Under the pieces are notes generated by a model. It had not been told where the DNA came from and made no database searches. It was given only the letters and a program-made list of their open reading frames with translations. Shown here one piece after another: positions 1-8,956 of a stretch of 64,000 nt of DNA. The stretch is from CAIYQJ01 sp963717255 (GTDB lineage Bacteria > Chloroflexota > Limnocylindria > Limnocylindrales > CSP1-4). A program made the translations under genes and the position numbers. The stretch lies in NCBI GenBank assembly GCA_963717255.1, contig CAVQVT010000011.1:62001-126000 (forward strand). The letters run 5' to 3'. Positions within the stretch are counted from its first letter, which is position 1. Each line of letters begins with the position of its first letter.

Positions 1-344
1 CGCCGGCGCTGCCGCCCGATCTCGTCGCGACGGGCTCGCTCACGTTCGAGGAGCCGGACGAGGCGCGCTTCCCGGCGCTGCGCATCGCCCGCGACGCCGG
101 GCGCGCCGGCCCGTGGGCGACGGCCGCGCTCATCGCGGCCGACGAGGTCGCCGTCCCGCGCTTCCTGGAGGGCGCGCTGAGCTTCCCCGGCATCGCGCGG
201 CTGCTCGGCGCTGCCGTCGAGCGGTACGGCGCCCGCGGCGGCGCCGATCCGACGGTCGACGACCTCCTGGCGCTCGACGCCGAGGTCCGGTCCGCGTTCG
301 CCGCCGACGCGTGGCGCGAGCCGGCCGCCGGAGGGCCCGCGTGA
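1..344 (+). CDS. dxr: 1-deoxy-D-xylulose 5-phosphate reductoisomerase, C-terminal part (cut by window edge)
   Basis: Reading from base 3, the first 113 codons give the C-terminal part of DXR, the enzyme that reduces and isomerises DXP to MEP in the non-mevalonate isoprenoid pathway. Visible are the family stretch ending in FPALRIARDAG, then a block corresponding to the usual NAANEVAVEAFL segment (here IAADEVAVPRFLEG), and a helical end with LDAEVRSAF. Only this part is present because the gene starts before the window. It ends in TGA at 342-344, overlapped by the GTG of rseP. It shares the pathway with ispG two genes downstream, and the dxr-rseP-ispG order is common in bacteria, which supports the call. 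Confidence 0.85.
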   Translation, partial: PALPPDLVATGSLTFEEPDEARFPALRIARDAGRAGPWATAALIAADEVAVPRFLEGALSFPGIARLLGAAVERYGARGGADPTVDDLLALDAEVRSAFAADAWREPAAGGPA

Positions 345-1456
345 TCCCGATCGTCCAGTCGGCCATCACGGTCGTCATCTTCATCCTCGTCCTGTTCGCG
401 GTCGTCCTCGTCCACGAGGTCGGCCACTTCATCGCGGCCCGCCTCGCGCGTGTCCGCGTCCACGAGTTCGGGATCGGCTTCCCACCGCGGGCGAGGGTCA
501 TCGGCTCGGACCACGAGACGCTCTACACGCTCAACTGGCTCCCGATCGGCGGATTCGTCCGCCTCGAGGGGGAGGACGGCGACTCGGAGGACGAGCGCTC
601 CTTCACCCGCGCGCGGCTCCCGGTGAAGATCGGGATCCTCGTCGCGGGCGTCTTCATGAACGTGCTGCTCGCGTTCGTCATCTTCTTCGGCATCGCGTGG
701 CTGGCGACGCCCCTGGCGAAGGTCACGTGGGACGAGGTCCAGCCGGACTCGCCGGCCGCGGCGGCCGGCCTTGTCGCCGGCGACGGGCTGTACTCCATCG
801 ACGGGAGGACGTTCGACTACTTCGCCGGCCCGGAGCCGATCATCGCGGAGCTCCGGGCGAACGCCGGCCAGCAGGTCGTCCTGGGCATCACCCGGGCGGA
901 CGGCTCGACGGAGGAGGTCACCGCCACCCTCCGGCCGGAGTCGGAGATCGGGCCGACACAGGGCGCCCTGGGAATCAGCGGATTGGGCTTCGCCCCCACC
1001 GGCGGCTACACCCAGACCGACCCGCCGACGGCCCTCCGCCTCGGCGCAGAGCGGACCGTCTCGGCCCTCCTGCTCATCGTCGCCGGGCTCGGTCAGCTCG
1101 TGACGTCGCTCGTCTCCAACCCGGCGACGGCGCCGCCGGTCACCGGGCCGGTCGGGATCGCCGTCCAGGTCGGCGACGTCTTCTGGCAGCTGGGGCCGGT
1201 CTTCACGCTGTACTTCGTGGGCCTGCTCTCCGCCAACCTCGCCCTGGTGAACATCCTCCCGTTCCCGCCGCTCGACGGCGGACGGATCCTCATGACCTTC
1301 ATCAAGTCGATCGCGGGCACGCGGATCTCCGTCCAGGCGGAGCGCCTCACGTACCTCGTCGGGTTCGTCGCCCTCTTCGGCCTGATCATCTGGATCACGT
1401 TCTTCGACATCGTCCGGCAGGTCGGCGGCGGAGCCGGCGGTGGAGCCGCGCCGTGA
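341..1456 (+). CDS. rseP: Site-2 intramembrane zinc metalloprotease RseP (M50)
   Basis: Predicted 371-residue membrane protease that cleaves transmembrane substrates, classically anti-sigma factors. The first helix carries the zinc motif HEVGH (H25, E26, H29). A PDZ-like domain follows at roughly residues 125-205. A C-terminal helix has NILPFPPLDGGR, which supplies the third metal ligand (LDG motif). Hydrophobic segments lie near residues 8-30, 105-125, 290-315 and 345-365. I chose GTG 341 because it forms a GTGA overlap with the dxr stop, and longer upstream starts only read dxr out of frame. An anti-sigma-like protein is encoded at 49.5 kb, but nothing in the sequence links it to this protease. 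Confidence 0.93.
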   Translation: MIPIVQSAITVVIFILVLFAVVLVHEVGHFIAARLARVRVHEFGIGFPPRARVIGSDHETLYTLNWLPIGGFVRLEGEDGDSEDERSFTRARLPVKIGILVAGVFMNVLLAFVIFFGIAWLATPLAKVTWDEVQPDSPAAAAGLVAGDGLYSIDGRTFDYFAGPEPIIAELRANAGQQVVLGITRADGSTEEVTATLRPESEIGPTQGALGISGLGFAPTGGYTQTDPPTALRLGAERTVSALLLIVAGLGQLVTSLVSNPATAPPVTGPVGIAVQVGDVFWQLGPVFTLYFVGLLSANLALVNILPFPPLDGGRILMTFIKSIAGTRISVQAERLTYLVGFVALFGLIIWITFFDIVRQVGGGAGGGAAP

Positions 1457-2694
1457 CGGGCCCCGACCGCCTCCGCCCGCGACGGCGACCCACGCCGAGC
1501 GTCGACGTGGGCGGCGTGCTCGTCGGCAGCGCCCACCCGGTCGTCGTCCAGTCGATGACGAACACGGACACGGCCGACCCGGACGCCACCGCTCTCCAGG
1601 TCGCCCGGCTGGCCGCCGCCGGCAGCCAGCTCGTCCGCGTGACCGTGAACACGGATGCCGCCGCCGCCGCGGTCCCGGAGATGATCCGCAAGGTCCGGGA
1701 CCTGGGGATCGACGTCCCGGTCATCGGGGACTTCCACTACAACGGCCACAAGCTGCTCGTGGACCATCCCGACGCGGCCCGAGCCCTCGCGAAGTACCGG
1801 ATCAACCCCGGCAACGTGGGGACGAAGCACCGCGATGCGAACTTCCAGACGATCGTCCGGGTCGCGGTCGAGAACGACAAGCCGGTGCGGATCGGCGTGA
1901 ACTGGGGCTCGCTCGACCAGGACCTCCTCACGGCGCTCATGGGCGCGAACGCGGCCCTGCCGGAGCCGGCCGACGCACGCGACGTGATGATCGAGGCGAT
2001 GATCCAGAGCGCTCTGCGGTCCGCGGAGCTGGCCGAGGAGACCGGCCTGCGCCACGACCGCATCATCGTCAGCGCGAAGGTGAGCAACGTCCGCGACCTC
2101 GTGGACACGTACCGTCTGCTCGCGACACGGTGCGACTACCCCCTGCACCTCGGCCTCACCGAGGCGGGGATGGGGGACCGCGCCATCGTGGCGTCCACCG
2201 CCGGCGTGTCGATCCTCCTCAACGAGGGGATCGGCGACACGATCCGCGTCTCCCTCACGCCGGAACCTGGCGCCGACCGGGCCCGCGAGGTGGAGGTCGC
2301 CCAGTCGATCCTCCAGGCGCTCGGTCTTCGCAGCTTCGTCCCGCAGGTCTCGGCGTGCCCGGGCTGCGGCCGGACGACGTCCACCTTCTTCCAGGAGATG
2401 GCGCGGGACATCGACACGCACCTCAAGTCGCGGATGCCGGAGTGGCGGGAGCGCTACCCGGGCGTCGAGGACCTCCGGGTCGCCGTCATGGGCTGCGTGG
2501 TCAACGGGCCGGGCGAGTCGAAGCACGCGGACATCGGGATCAGCCTCCCCGGCACCTTCGAGGACCCCGTCGCGCCGGTCTTCGTCGACGGGAGGCTGGA
2601 CCGCACGTTGCGGGGCGAGGGCCTCGTCGCGGAGTTCATCGGGATCCTCGAGGACTACGTGGATCGGCGGTACGGACGGGCGACGCCCGCCTGA
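1453..2694 (+). CDS. ispG: 4-hydroxy-3-methylbut-2-en-1-yl diphosphate synthase (IspG/GcpE)
   Basis: Makes HMBPP from MEcPP, the penultimate step of the MEP isoprenoid pathway, using a [4Fe-4S] cluster. The protein has 413 residues, in the range of the single-domain bacterial form. The N-terminal TIM-barrel is recognisable by VQSMTNTDT and NPGNVG. The cluster ligands C302 and C305 are in the CPGCGR motif and C348 is in the GCVVNGPGE motif, with conserved E355 next to it. The start is GTG 1453, overlapping the rseP stop by GTGA; open frame further upstream lies inside rseP. It is the last gene of the dxr-rseP-ispG unit. About 150 bases follow before nusA. Confidence 0.95.
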   Translation: MTGPDRLRPRRRPTPSVDVGGVLVGSAHPVVVQSMTNTDTADPDATALQVARLAAAGSQLVRVTVNTDAAAAAVPEMIRKVRDLGIDVPVIGDFHYNGHKLLVDHPDAARALAKYRINPGNVGTKHRDANFQTIVRVAVENDKPVRIGVNWGSLDQDLLTALMGANAALPEPADARDVMIEAMIQSALRSAELAEETGLRHDRIIVSAKVSNVRDLVDTYRLLATRCDYPLHLGLTEAGMGDRAIVASTAGVSILLNEGIGDTIRVSLTPEPGADRAREVEVAQSILQALGLRSFVPQVSACPGCGRTTSTFFQEMARDIDTHLKSRMPEWRERYPGVEDLRVAVMGCVVNGPGESKHADIGISLPGTFEDPVAPVFVDGRLDRTLRGEGLVAEFIGILEDYVDRRYGRATPA

Positions 2695-2759
2695 CCCGGT
2701 CGCACGGGGGCGCTCACCCGGGCCCGGATCACCCGATGAGGGGTCCACGGGGTCGGGTG

Positions 2760-2765
2760 TATACT
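2760..2765 (+). promoter_or_regulatory. Candidate -10 box for the nusA operon
   Basis: TATACT lies between ispG and nusA, 82 bases before the nusA start. The same TATACT word occurs upstream of asd (12932) and yebC (57968-57963, minus strand). No clear -35 was seen. The spacing would put transcription start about 20 bases before the AACGCGGG hairpin, so that hairpin would be near the 5' end of the transcript. Confidence 0.5.
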
Positions 2766-2790
2766 CGCGCGTACTGCACAGGCCGCTCCG

Positions 2791-2811
2791 AACGCGGGCA
2801 TGACCCGCGTT
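2791..2811 (+). promoter_or_regulatory. Leader hairpin before nusA
   Basis: AACGCGGG at 2791-2798 and CCCGCGTT at 2804-2811 are perfect inverted repeats with a 5-base loop, followed by a pyrimidine-rich TCTTC. The hairpin sits in the 5' leader of the nusA-infB operon. GC-rich hairpins in leaders of rimP/nusA operons are known from other bacteria and can act as attenuators. Attenuation here is my inference from position and shape; the downstream T run is weak. Confidence 0.5.
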
Positions 2812-2847
2812 TCTTCGTGAGTGGGGCCGGATGGAAGGAGGCGCGAG

Positions 2848-4035
2848 ATGAGCCGGGATTTCATCGGTGCGCTCCTCCAGCTCAACGCGGAGAAGGGCGT
2901 TCCGCAGGAGCACCTCGTCCGGACCGTCGAGGACGCGATCCAGTCCGCCTACCGCCGCTTCAGCGGCGACGAGGACGTCCACGTCCGCATCGATCCCGAG
3001 TCGGGCCGCATCCGCGTCTTCCGCGCGCGCCGGGTCGTCGCCGAGATCGAGGACGAGGCGACGGAGATGACCGTCGAGCAGGCGCACGCCTTCCTGCCGG
3101 ACGCCGAGGTCGGGGATCTCGTGGAGACCGAGGAGCTCGACCCGGATCACTTCGGGCGGATCCACGCGCAGACCGCCAAGCAGGTCGTCCTGCAGCGCCT
3201 GCGCGAGGCGGAGCGCGACGTCGTCTTCGAGCAGTACGCGAACCGCGAGGGCGAGCTGATCACCGGGACGGTCAAGGGGGTCGAGCCCCGCGCGATCATC
3301 CTGGACGTCGGCAGGGCCGAGGCGATCCTCGCGGTGACCGAGCAGTCGGCCACCGAGCACTACCGCATCGGCCAGAATGTGAAGGCGTACGTCCTCGAGG
3401 TGCGGCGCTCCACGAAGGGGCCGCAGGTCCTCGTGAGCCGCACGCACAAGGGCTTCCTTCGGCGTCTCTTCGAGCTGGAGGTCCCGGAGATCCACAGCGG
3501 CACGGTCGAGATCAAGGCGATCGCGCGCGAGCCCGGGAGCCGCTCCAAGGTGGCGGTCGCGTCGCGCCAGGAGGGCCTCGATCCCGTCGGCGCCACGGTC
3601 GGCCAGCGCGGGGCGCGCGTCCAGGCGGTCGTCGCCGAGCTGGGTGGCGAGAAGATCGACGTCATCCCGTGGAGCGACGATCCGGCGGTCTTCGTCGCCA
3701 ATGCGCTGAGCCCGGCGCAGGTGGTCGGCGTGCGGATCGACGAGGAGAACAACACGGCCTCGGTCACCGTCCCCGAGCGGATGCTCTCGCTCGCGATCGG
3801 CCGTGAGGGCCAGAACGCCCGTCTCGCGGCACGCCTGACCGGCCGTCGCATCGACATCCGGTCGGACGTCCAGCAGGCGGAGCCGGCCGCCGTGCCCGCC
3901 TCCCCGATCGACGGGCCGTCCGCCCCGGTCCCCGCTGACCCGGAGCCCGCTCCCGCGGCGACCCCGGATGCTGCCGTGCCCGCGAAGCCCGCCCGGGCGA
4001 AGCGCGCGAAGCCCTCCGCGGAGGATCAGCCGTAA
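2848..4035 (+). CDS. nusA: Transcription termination/antitermination factor NusA
   Basis: RNA-polymerase-associated factor of 395 residues acting in pausing, termination and antitermination. In order: an N-terminal polymerase-binding domain (residues 1-125), an S1 domain (about 135-200, GTVKGVEPRAIILDVG), and two KH domains (about 205-345). The second KH ends in AIGREGQNARLAARLTGRRIDI. The last 50 residues are a Pro/Ala/Lys-rich tail, and the acidic C-terminal repeats of proteobacterial NusA are absent. The ATG at 2848 follows GGAGGCG and gives the canonical N-terminus; a GTG 27 bases upstream is less likely. It heads the nusA-ylxR-infB-rbfA-nrnA-truB-ribF operon. rimP, which usually precedes nusA, is missing here. 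Confidence 0.95.
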   Translation: MSRDFIGALLQLNAEKGVPQEHLVRTVEDAIQSAYRRFSGDEDVHVRIDPESGRIRVFRARRVVAEIEDEATEMTVEQAHAFLPDAEVGDLVETEELDPDHFGRIHAQTAKQVVLQRLREAERDVVFEQYANREGELITGTVKGVEPRAIILDVGRAEAILAVTEQSATEHYRIGQNVKAYVLEVRRSTKGPQVLVSRTHKGFLRRLFELEVPEIHSGTVEIKAIAREPGSRSKVAVASRQEGLDPVGATVGQRGARVQAVVAELGGEKIDVIPWSDDPAVFVANALSPAQVVGVRIDEENNTASVTVPERMLSLAIGREGQNARLAARLTGRRIDIRSDVQQAEPAAVPASPIDGPSAPVPADPEPAPAATPDAAVPAKPARAKRAKPSAEDQP

Positions 4036-4361
4036 CGACGACGACCGCCCCCTCGGCCGCCCGACGCCGATCGCCCGCGCGGTCGTGCGTCGCGTGCCGC
4101 GCCGTGCGCGAGAAGCGCGACCTGCTGCGGGTCGTGCGGACGCCCGAGGGACACGTGGTCGTGGACCCCACCGGCCGGCTCGCCGGCCGCGGGGCGTATC
4201 TGTGCGACGACCCGGCCTGCCGCGCGGCGGCTGTGAAGAAGGGCGCCCTGGCACGGGCGCTCGCGGTCCCGGTCCCCGATCCGCTCCGGGAGGAGCTGCT
4301 CGGGGCGGCCGCCCCACTGACGATGACGATGGACGTAGGAGGAGCCCGTGGCCAGGAGTAG
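4035..4361 (+). CDS. ylxR: YlxR-family RNA-binding protein, probable ACG start
   Basis: Small basic protein of the YlxR (DUF448) family, encoded between nusA and infB as in most bacteria, where it is thought to bind RNA or RNase P. The hallmark SCVACRAVREKRDLLRVVR is encoded from about base 4081. Only its second half would be made from the first ATG/GTG in frame (GTG 4104). No ATG, GTG or TTG lies upstream in this frame. An ACG at 4035 overlaps the last base of the nusA stop and is preceded by GGAGGA (4020-4025) with a 9-base spacer, which is ideal for initiation. From there the product is 108 residues, near family length. The frame ends just inside infB. Family assignment is firm; the start is inferred. 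Confidence 0.72.
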   Translation, partial: TTTTAPSAARRRSPARSCVACRAVREKRDLLRVVRTPEGHVVVDPTGRLAGRGAYLCDDPACRAAAVKKGALARALAVPVPDPLREELLGAAAPLTMTMDVGGARGQE

Positions 4362-6243
4362 GAGCGGGACCCGCGGCAAGCGCGGGCCCAGGAAGCCGCC
4401 GCGGCGCGACTTCAGCGGTCAGTCCGCGGTCCAGACGCTGGACCCGTCGGCCGTCGGGCCGGTCGAGATCCCGGCCACCATCACCGTGAAGGACCTCGCG
4501 GAGCTTCTCCACGTGAATCCCGCGGACGTCATCCGCGAGCTCATCAAGAGCGGGATCTTCGCGACCATCAACCAGCTGATCGACCGGGAGACGGCCACGC
4601 TCGTCGCCGGCGAGCTGGGCTACGAGGTCGGCGAGGCGACGGCCGTGTCGGCCACGGAAGAGGCCGAGGCCGAGGGCGAGGCCGAAGCGGCGAAGCCCTC
4701 GATCTTCGACGAGGACGACACCGCGGACCTCCAGCCGCGTGCGCCGATCGTCACGGTCATGGGCCACGTCGACCACGGCAAGACGAGCCTGCTCGATGCG
4801 ATCCGGAGCACCGCGGTCGCGACGGGCGAGCGCGGCGGCATCACGCAGCACATCGGCGCGTCCGAGGTCACGAAGAACGGCCGGCGGATCGTCTTCCTCG
4901 ACACGCCCGGCCACGAGGCCTTCACCGCCATGCGGGCCCGCGGCGCCCGCGTCACGGACATCGCGATCATCGTGGTGGCCGCGGACGATGGCGTCATGCC
5001 GCAGACCCTCGAGGCGATCAGCCACGCGCGCGCCGCGAAGGTGCCGATCGTCGTCGCACTGAACAAGATCGACAAGCCCGACGCGAACCCGGACCGGGTG
5101 AAGAACGAGCTCGCCGAGGCGAACGTCATCATCGAGGAGTACGGCGGCGACGTGCCGATGGTCGCGGTCTCCGCGAAGGCGCGTACGGGCCTGGAGGACC
5201 TCCTGGAGGTCGTCCTCCTGGTGGCCGATCTCCAGGAGCTCACGGCGGATCCCAAGCGCCCGGCCGCCGGGACGATCGTCGAGGCCGAGCTCGACAAGGG
5301 CCGCGGGCCCGTGGCGACCGCGCTCGTCCAGACTGGGACCCTGCGCGTCGGCGACGCGGTCGTCGTCGGCGAGACGTTCGGCAAGATCCGCGCCCTCGAG
5401 GACGCACGCGGCAAGCGCGTCACCAAGGCCGGACCGTCGAGCGCCGTCGTCGTCCTCGGCATCTCGGACGTCCCGGAGGCCGGCGACATCCTCGAGGTCG
5501 TCGACGACGAGCGGAAGGCCCGCGCGATCGCCGAGGGTCGGCGGAACGCGGCCGCGGCGAAGGATTCCGGCAGCGGCCGGGCGACCCTCGAGGATCTCTA
5601 CCGCCAGATCCAGGCCGGCCAGGCGAAGGAGCTGCGGATCGTCCTCAAGTCGGACGTCTCCGGGTCGCTCGGCGCGATCACCCATGCCCTCGAGCAGATC
5701 GCCACCGACGAGGTGAAGATCAACGTGCTCCACGAGGGCGCGGGCGACATCACGGACAACGACATCCTCCTCGCCTCCGCGTCGGACGCCATCGTGGTCG
5801 GCTTCAACACCGGCATCACCGCGACCGCGAAGCGCGCGGCGGAGGCCGAGGGCGTGGATGTCCGGAGCTACGACATCATCTACAAGCTCACGGACGACAT
5901 CGAGGCGGCCCTCTCCGGCATGCTCGAGCCCGTCCTCGTCGAGCAGGTGGAGGGTCGTGCGGAGGTCCGCCAGATCTTCCGGGTCGGGAAGTCCACGGTC
6001 ATCGCCGGCTGCTACGTCACCGAGGGGCGGATCGTCCGCAACAGCGGGGCACGCGTCTGGCGCGGCGGGAAGGTGGTCGTGTCCGACCGGATCGAGTCGC
6101 TCCGCCGCTTCCGCGACGACGTCCGCGAGGTCGCCCAGAACTTCGAGTGCGGCATCGGCCTCGCCGACTACCACGACATCGTCGAAGGCGACATCATCGA
6201 GTCCTTCACGCAGCAGCAGGTGAGCCGGGCCGTCGGGCGCTGA
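4348..6243 (+). CDS. infB: Translation initiation factor IF-2
   Basis: GTPase that brings initiator tRNA to the ribosome. At 631 residues it is a short IF-2 with only a basic tail and one IF2_N domain (about residues 45-95) before the GTPase domain. Its motifs are GHVDHGKT (139-146), DTPGHEAF and NKID. A beta-barrel domain, the IF-2 domain 3 and a C-terminal barrel follow. GTG 4348 is preceded by AGGAGGAG and overlaps the end of ylxR by 14 bases. The long N-terminal extension seen in proteobacteria and actinobacteria is absent, which fits a Chloroflexota-type factor. The frame is intact. Confidence 0.95.
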   Translation: MARSRSGTRGKRGPRKPPRRDFSGQSAVQTLDPSAVGPVEIPATITVKDLAELLHVNPADVIRELIKSGIFATINQLIDRETATLVAGELGYEVGEATAVSATEEAEAEGEAEAAKPSIFDEDDTADLQPRAPIVTVMGHVDHGKTSLLDAIRSTAVATGERGGITQHIGASEVTKNGRRIVFLDTPGHEAFTAMRARGARVTDIAIIVVAADDGVMPQTLEAISHARAAKVPIVVALNKIDKPDANPDRVKNELAEANVIIEEYGGDVPMVAVSAKARTGLEDLLEVVLLVADLQELTADPKRPAAGTIVEAELDKGRGPVATALVQTGTLRVGDAVVVGETFGKIRALEDARGKRVTKAGPSSAVVVLGISDVPEAGDILEVVDDERKARAIAEGRRNAAAAKDSGSGRATLEDLYRQIQAGQAKELRIVLKSDVSGSLGAITHALEQIATDEVKINVLHEGAGDITDNDILLASASDAIVVGFNTGITATAKRAAEAEGVDVRSYDIIYKLTDDIEAALSGMLEPVLVEQVEGRAEVRQIFRVGKSTVIAGCYVTEGRIVRNSGARVWRGGKVVVSDRIESLRRFRDDVREVAQNFECGIGLADYHDIVEGDIIESFTQQQVSRAVGR

Positions 6244-6268
6244 CGCGTCCGGCCGGGCGGCGCCGACC

Positions 6269-6875
6269 ATGAGCCAGCGCCTCGACCGCGTCGACGAGCT
6301 CCTGCGCCAGGAGATCGGGGCGATCCTCGAGCGCGAGGTGGCCGACCCGCGGATCGGGTTCGTCACCGTCACGCGCGTCGAGACGTCGCCCGACCTCGCG
6401 CACGCGCGCGTGTGGGTGAGCATCATCGGGACGCCGGACGAGCGGACGGAGACGATGCGCGCGCTCGAGCACGCCATGCCCTTCGTCCGACGCGCGCTCG
6501 GCGGGCGGATCCGGATCCGGCGCATCCCGGCGCTCCAGGTCCACCACGACGAGTCGATCGAGCGCGGCGCCCGGGTACTCCGCCTCATCGACGAGATCGA
6601 GGCCGGGACGGTGGGCGATCCGCTCGCCCCCGACGCCCCGTCGGCCCCGGGCGAATCTCTGCCGACGCCGAAGCGACGCCAGGCGCGCGCGGAGGACGCC
6701 CCCGACGACGCGCCCGCCGCGGACGGGGCAGCGGCGGAGCAGGGGCGCCCGCGACCGGCGACGCGCCGCGCGCCGCGGGGCACGTCACGGAAGGCCGGCG
6801 GAGCCGACCGCGGCAGCCCGCGCGGCGGTGGAAGCCCCGCGTGGTCCCCGTCGGACCGCGCGGCGCCGCCCGTGA
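6269..6875 (+). CDS. rbfA: Ribosome-binding factor A (C-terminal frame uncertain)
   Basis: Small KH-like factor needed for 16S rRNA 5'-end maturation. The first ~110 residues match RbfA: SQRLDRVDELLRQEIGAIL at the N-terminus, DPRIGFVTVTRVETSPDL, and the IPALQVHHDESIERGARV segment. The family normally ends near residue 120, but here the frame stays open with no stop until 9784. A stop in the next frame at 6873-6875 forms a GTGA pair with a GTG that suits nrnA, the junction type used throughout this genome. I therefore place the end there and infer a one-base indel somewhere in the low-complexity tail (6610-6870). The N-terminal two thirds are secure. Confidence 0.75.
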
Positions 6876-7913
6876 CGGGCGCCGGGCCGGGGGCGGCGGA
6901 CGCCGTCGCTCGCGAGCCACCTCGATGCGGTCCCCGGCGGGCTCGTCGCCCGGCTCGCGGGGGCGCGCGCGATCCTCGCCGTGAGCCACGAGAACCCGGA
7001 CGGCGACACGCTCGGGGCGGTCCTCGGGGTCGTCGCGATCGCCGAGTCTCTCGGCAAGAAGGCGACGGCCGTCTGCAGCGACCCGATCCCCGCCGGCTAC
7101 GGCTTCATCCGCGGCATCGAGCGGTTCCGGACGGACCCGGAACCCGGCGTCGCCTACGACCTCGTCGTCCTGTGCGACTGCGCGGACGCAGCGCGCGTGG
7201 GCGACGTGCGGGAGCGCCACGCGGACCTCTTCGGCGGCGAGCGCATCGTCTCGATCGACCACCACGCCTCGAACCACCCGGGGCCGGGCGACTGGGTGGA
7301 TCCCGGCAGCGCGGCGACCTGCGAGATGGTGGCGCTGCTCGCCGTCCGGATGGGCATCCCGCTGGCGACGGGCGACGGCGCGCTCGCGGACGCGCTGATG
7401 GCGGGCGTCGTCATGGACACCGCCACCTTCCAGCACCCGAACGCGACGCCGCGGACCCTCGTGGTCGCGTCGGCCCTGCTGGCGGCGGGAGCGCCGCTCT
7501 CCGACATCTCGCGGCTCCTCTACCGCACGAAGCCCGAGTCCCAGCTGCGGCTCTTCGGGCGCGTCCTCGCGCGCCTGCAGACGACGCCGGACGGGCTCGT
7601 CGTCTGGAGCGACCTCCTCGACGAGGACCTCGCGGTGACGGGCACCGACGCGTCCATGAGCGAGGGGATCATCGACCTGCTCTCGCAGGCCGCGGAGGCA
7701 GAGGTGATCCTGCTCTTCAAGGAACGCGGGCCGGAGACCCGGCTCTCGGTGCGGACGAAGGACGGGGGCGTCGACGCGACGGTCCTGGCCGGCGCCTTCG
7801 GCGGCGGCGGGCACGCCCGGGCGTCGGGAGCGACGGTGGCGGCGCCGATGGCCGGGGCCGTCGCGGACGTCGTGGCGGCCGCTCACGCGCTCGCCCGGCG
7901 GGTCGCCCGGTGA
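6872..7913 (+). CDS. nrnA: DHH-family bifunctional oligoribonuclease/PAP phosphatase NrnA (frameshift near start)
   Basis: DHH/DHHA1 phosphoesterase that degrades 2-5-nt RNAs and pAp. Motifs are SHENPDGDTLG, the DCAD segment, SIDHHASN (DHH), and a C-terminal DHHA1 domain with GGGGHARASGA. The main frame is clear from 6981, but the conserved first helix and strand (LVARLAGARAILAV) are encoded upstream in the same frame (6930-6980), where no start codon exists. A GTG at 6872, overlapping the presumed rbfA stop, would start the protein if one extra base were removed, for example in the G5 run at about 6887-6891. It ends in TGA overlapped by the GTG of truB. Function is well supported; the N-terminus is inferred. 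Confidence 0.85.
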
Positions 7914-8955
7914 GCAGGGGCAGCCGTCCGGGCGGTCCTGCCGCGACCCGATCCGAAGGGCCCGACGGGATCCTGCTGGTCCGGAAGCCCATCGGGCCGA
8001 CCTCGCACGATGTCGTCGCGGTGGTCCGCCGCCTCGCGGGGACACGCCGCGTCGGGCATGGCGGCACCCTCGACCCGTTCGCGAGCGGGATCCTCCCCGT
8101 CTTCCTCGGCCGGGCGACGCGGATCGTCGAATACCACATGGGCGACCGGAAGCGGTACCGCGCCACGATCTGCTTCGGAGCCTCCTCGGCGACGGACGAC
8201 CTCGAGGGCGAGCTGGCGCCCGCGGACGGTCCGTCGCCCGACCGCGCGGCGGCGGAGGCGGCGCTCGAGTCGTTCCGCGGCACGATCGTCCAGGTCCCGC
8301 CCGCCTACAGTGCCGTGAAGGTCGCCGGGCGCCGGGCGTACGCCCTCGCGCGGGCCGGGAAGACACCGGAGATCGCGCCCCGGACGGTGACGATCGACCT
8401 GCTCGAGATCGCCGCGTGGGACGGGGCGGACCCGGACCGTCCGATCGCGATCGTGGACGTCGGATGCTCCGCGGGGACGTACGTGCGCGCGCTCGCCCGC
8501 GACCTCGGGATCGCCCTCGGGTCTGCCGCGTACCTCGGTGCGCTCGAGCGCACGATGAGCGGCCCGTTCTTCGTGGACGACGCGGTCTCGCTCGACGAGC
8601 TGCGCGACGCTCCGCACGAGGTCATCGCGCGGCGGCTGCTGCCGCTTGACGCCGGCCTCGACGCGCTCCCGGTCGTGGAGCTCGACGCGGCAGGCGTCCA
8701 CGCGGTGGAACGCGGGCAGCGGGTACGCGACCCGCGGCCGGCCGCGGCCGAGGAGACACCCGCGGAAGGCGCCACGGCCGACGCGGTCGCCATGGCCGGA
8801 CCCGCCGGTCGCCGGCCGAGGAGGCCGGCGGCCCGGCTCTGCGCCTGCGGGCACCCGATGGCGACCTCATCGCGATCGGGCGCGCGGCCGGCGGCTGGAT
8901 CTCGCCCGTCAAGGTCCTTCGCCCTGCCGCCGGCCCATCGTCTGCGGGCGGCTGA
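7910..8955 (+). CDS. truB: tRNA pseudouridine(55) synthase TruB (frameshift before PUA-like tail)
   Basis: Forms pseudouridine 55 in the T-loop of tRNAs. The catalytic motif is GGTLDPFASGILPV with the active Asp; PPAYSAVKVAGRRAY and SCSAGTYVRALA-type sequences (here GCSAGTYVRALARDLG) follow. GTG 7910 overlaps the nrnA stop. Up to about residue 280 the frame is normal. The expected C-terminal segment (ALRLRAPDGDLIAIGRAAG) is encoded one frame away and ends in TGA 8953-8955, one base before the ribF ATG. One base is therefore missing between about 8745 and 8830. Without the correction the frame runs straight into ribF. Confidence 0.87.
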
Positions 8956-8956
8956 G

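Noticed and set aside
1093..6783. A 1,896-codon open frame on the minus strand, antisense to rseP through rbfA
   Set aside because: Rare stops on the antisense strand are expected in DNA this GC-rich; the translation is Arg/Asp/Leu-rich with no domain, and every plus-strand gene beneath it is a known family.
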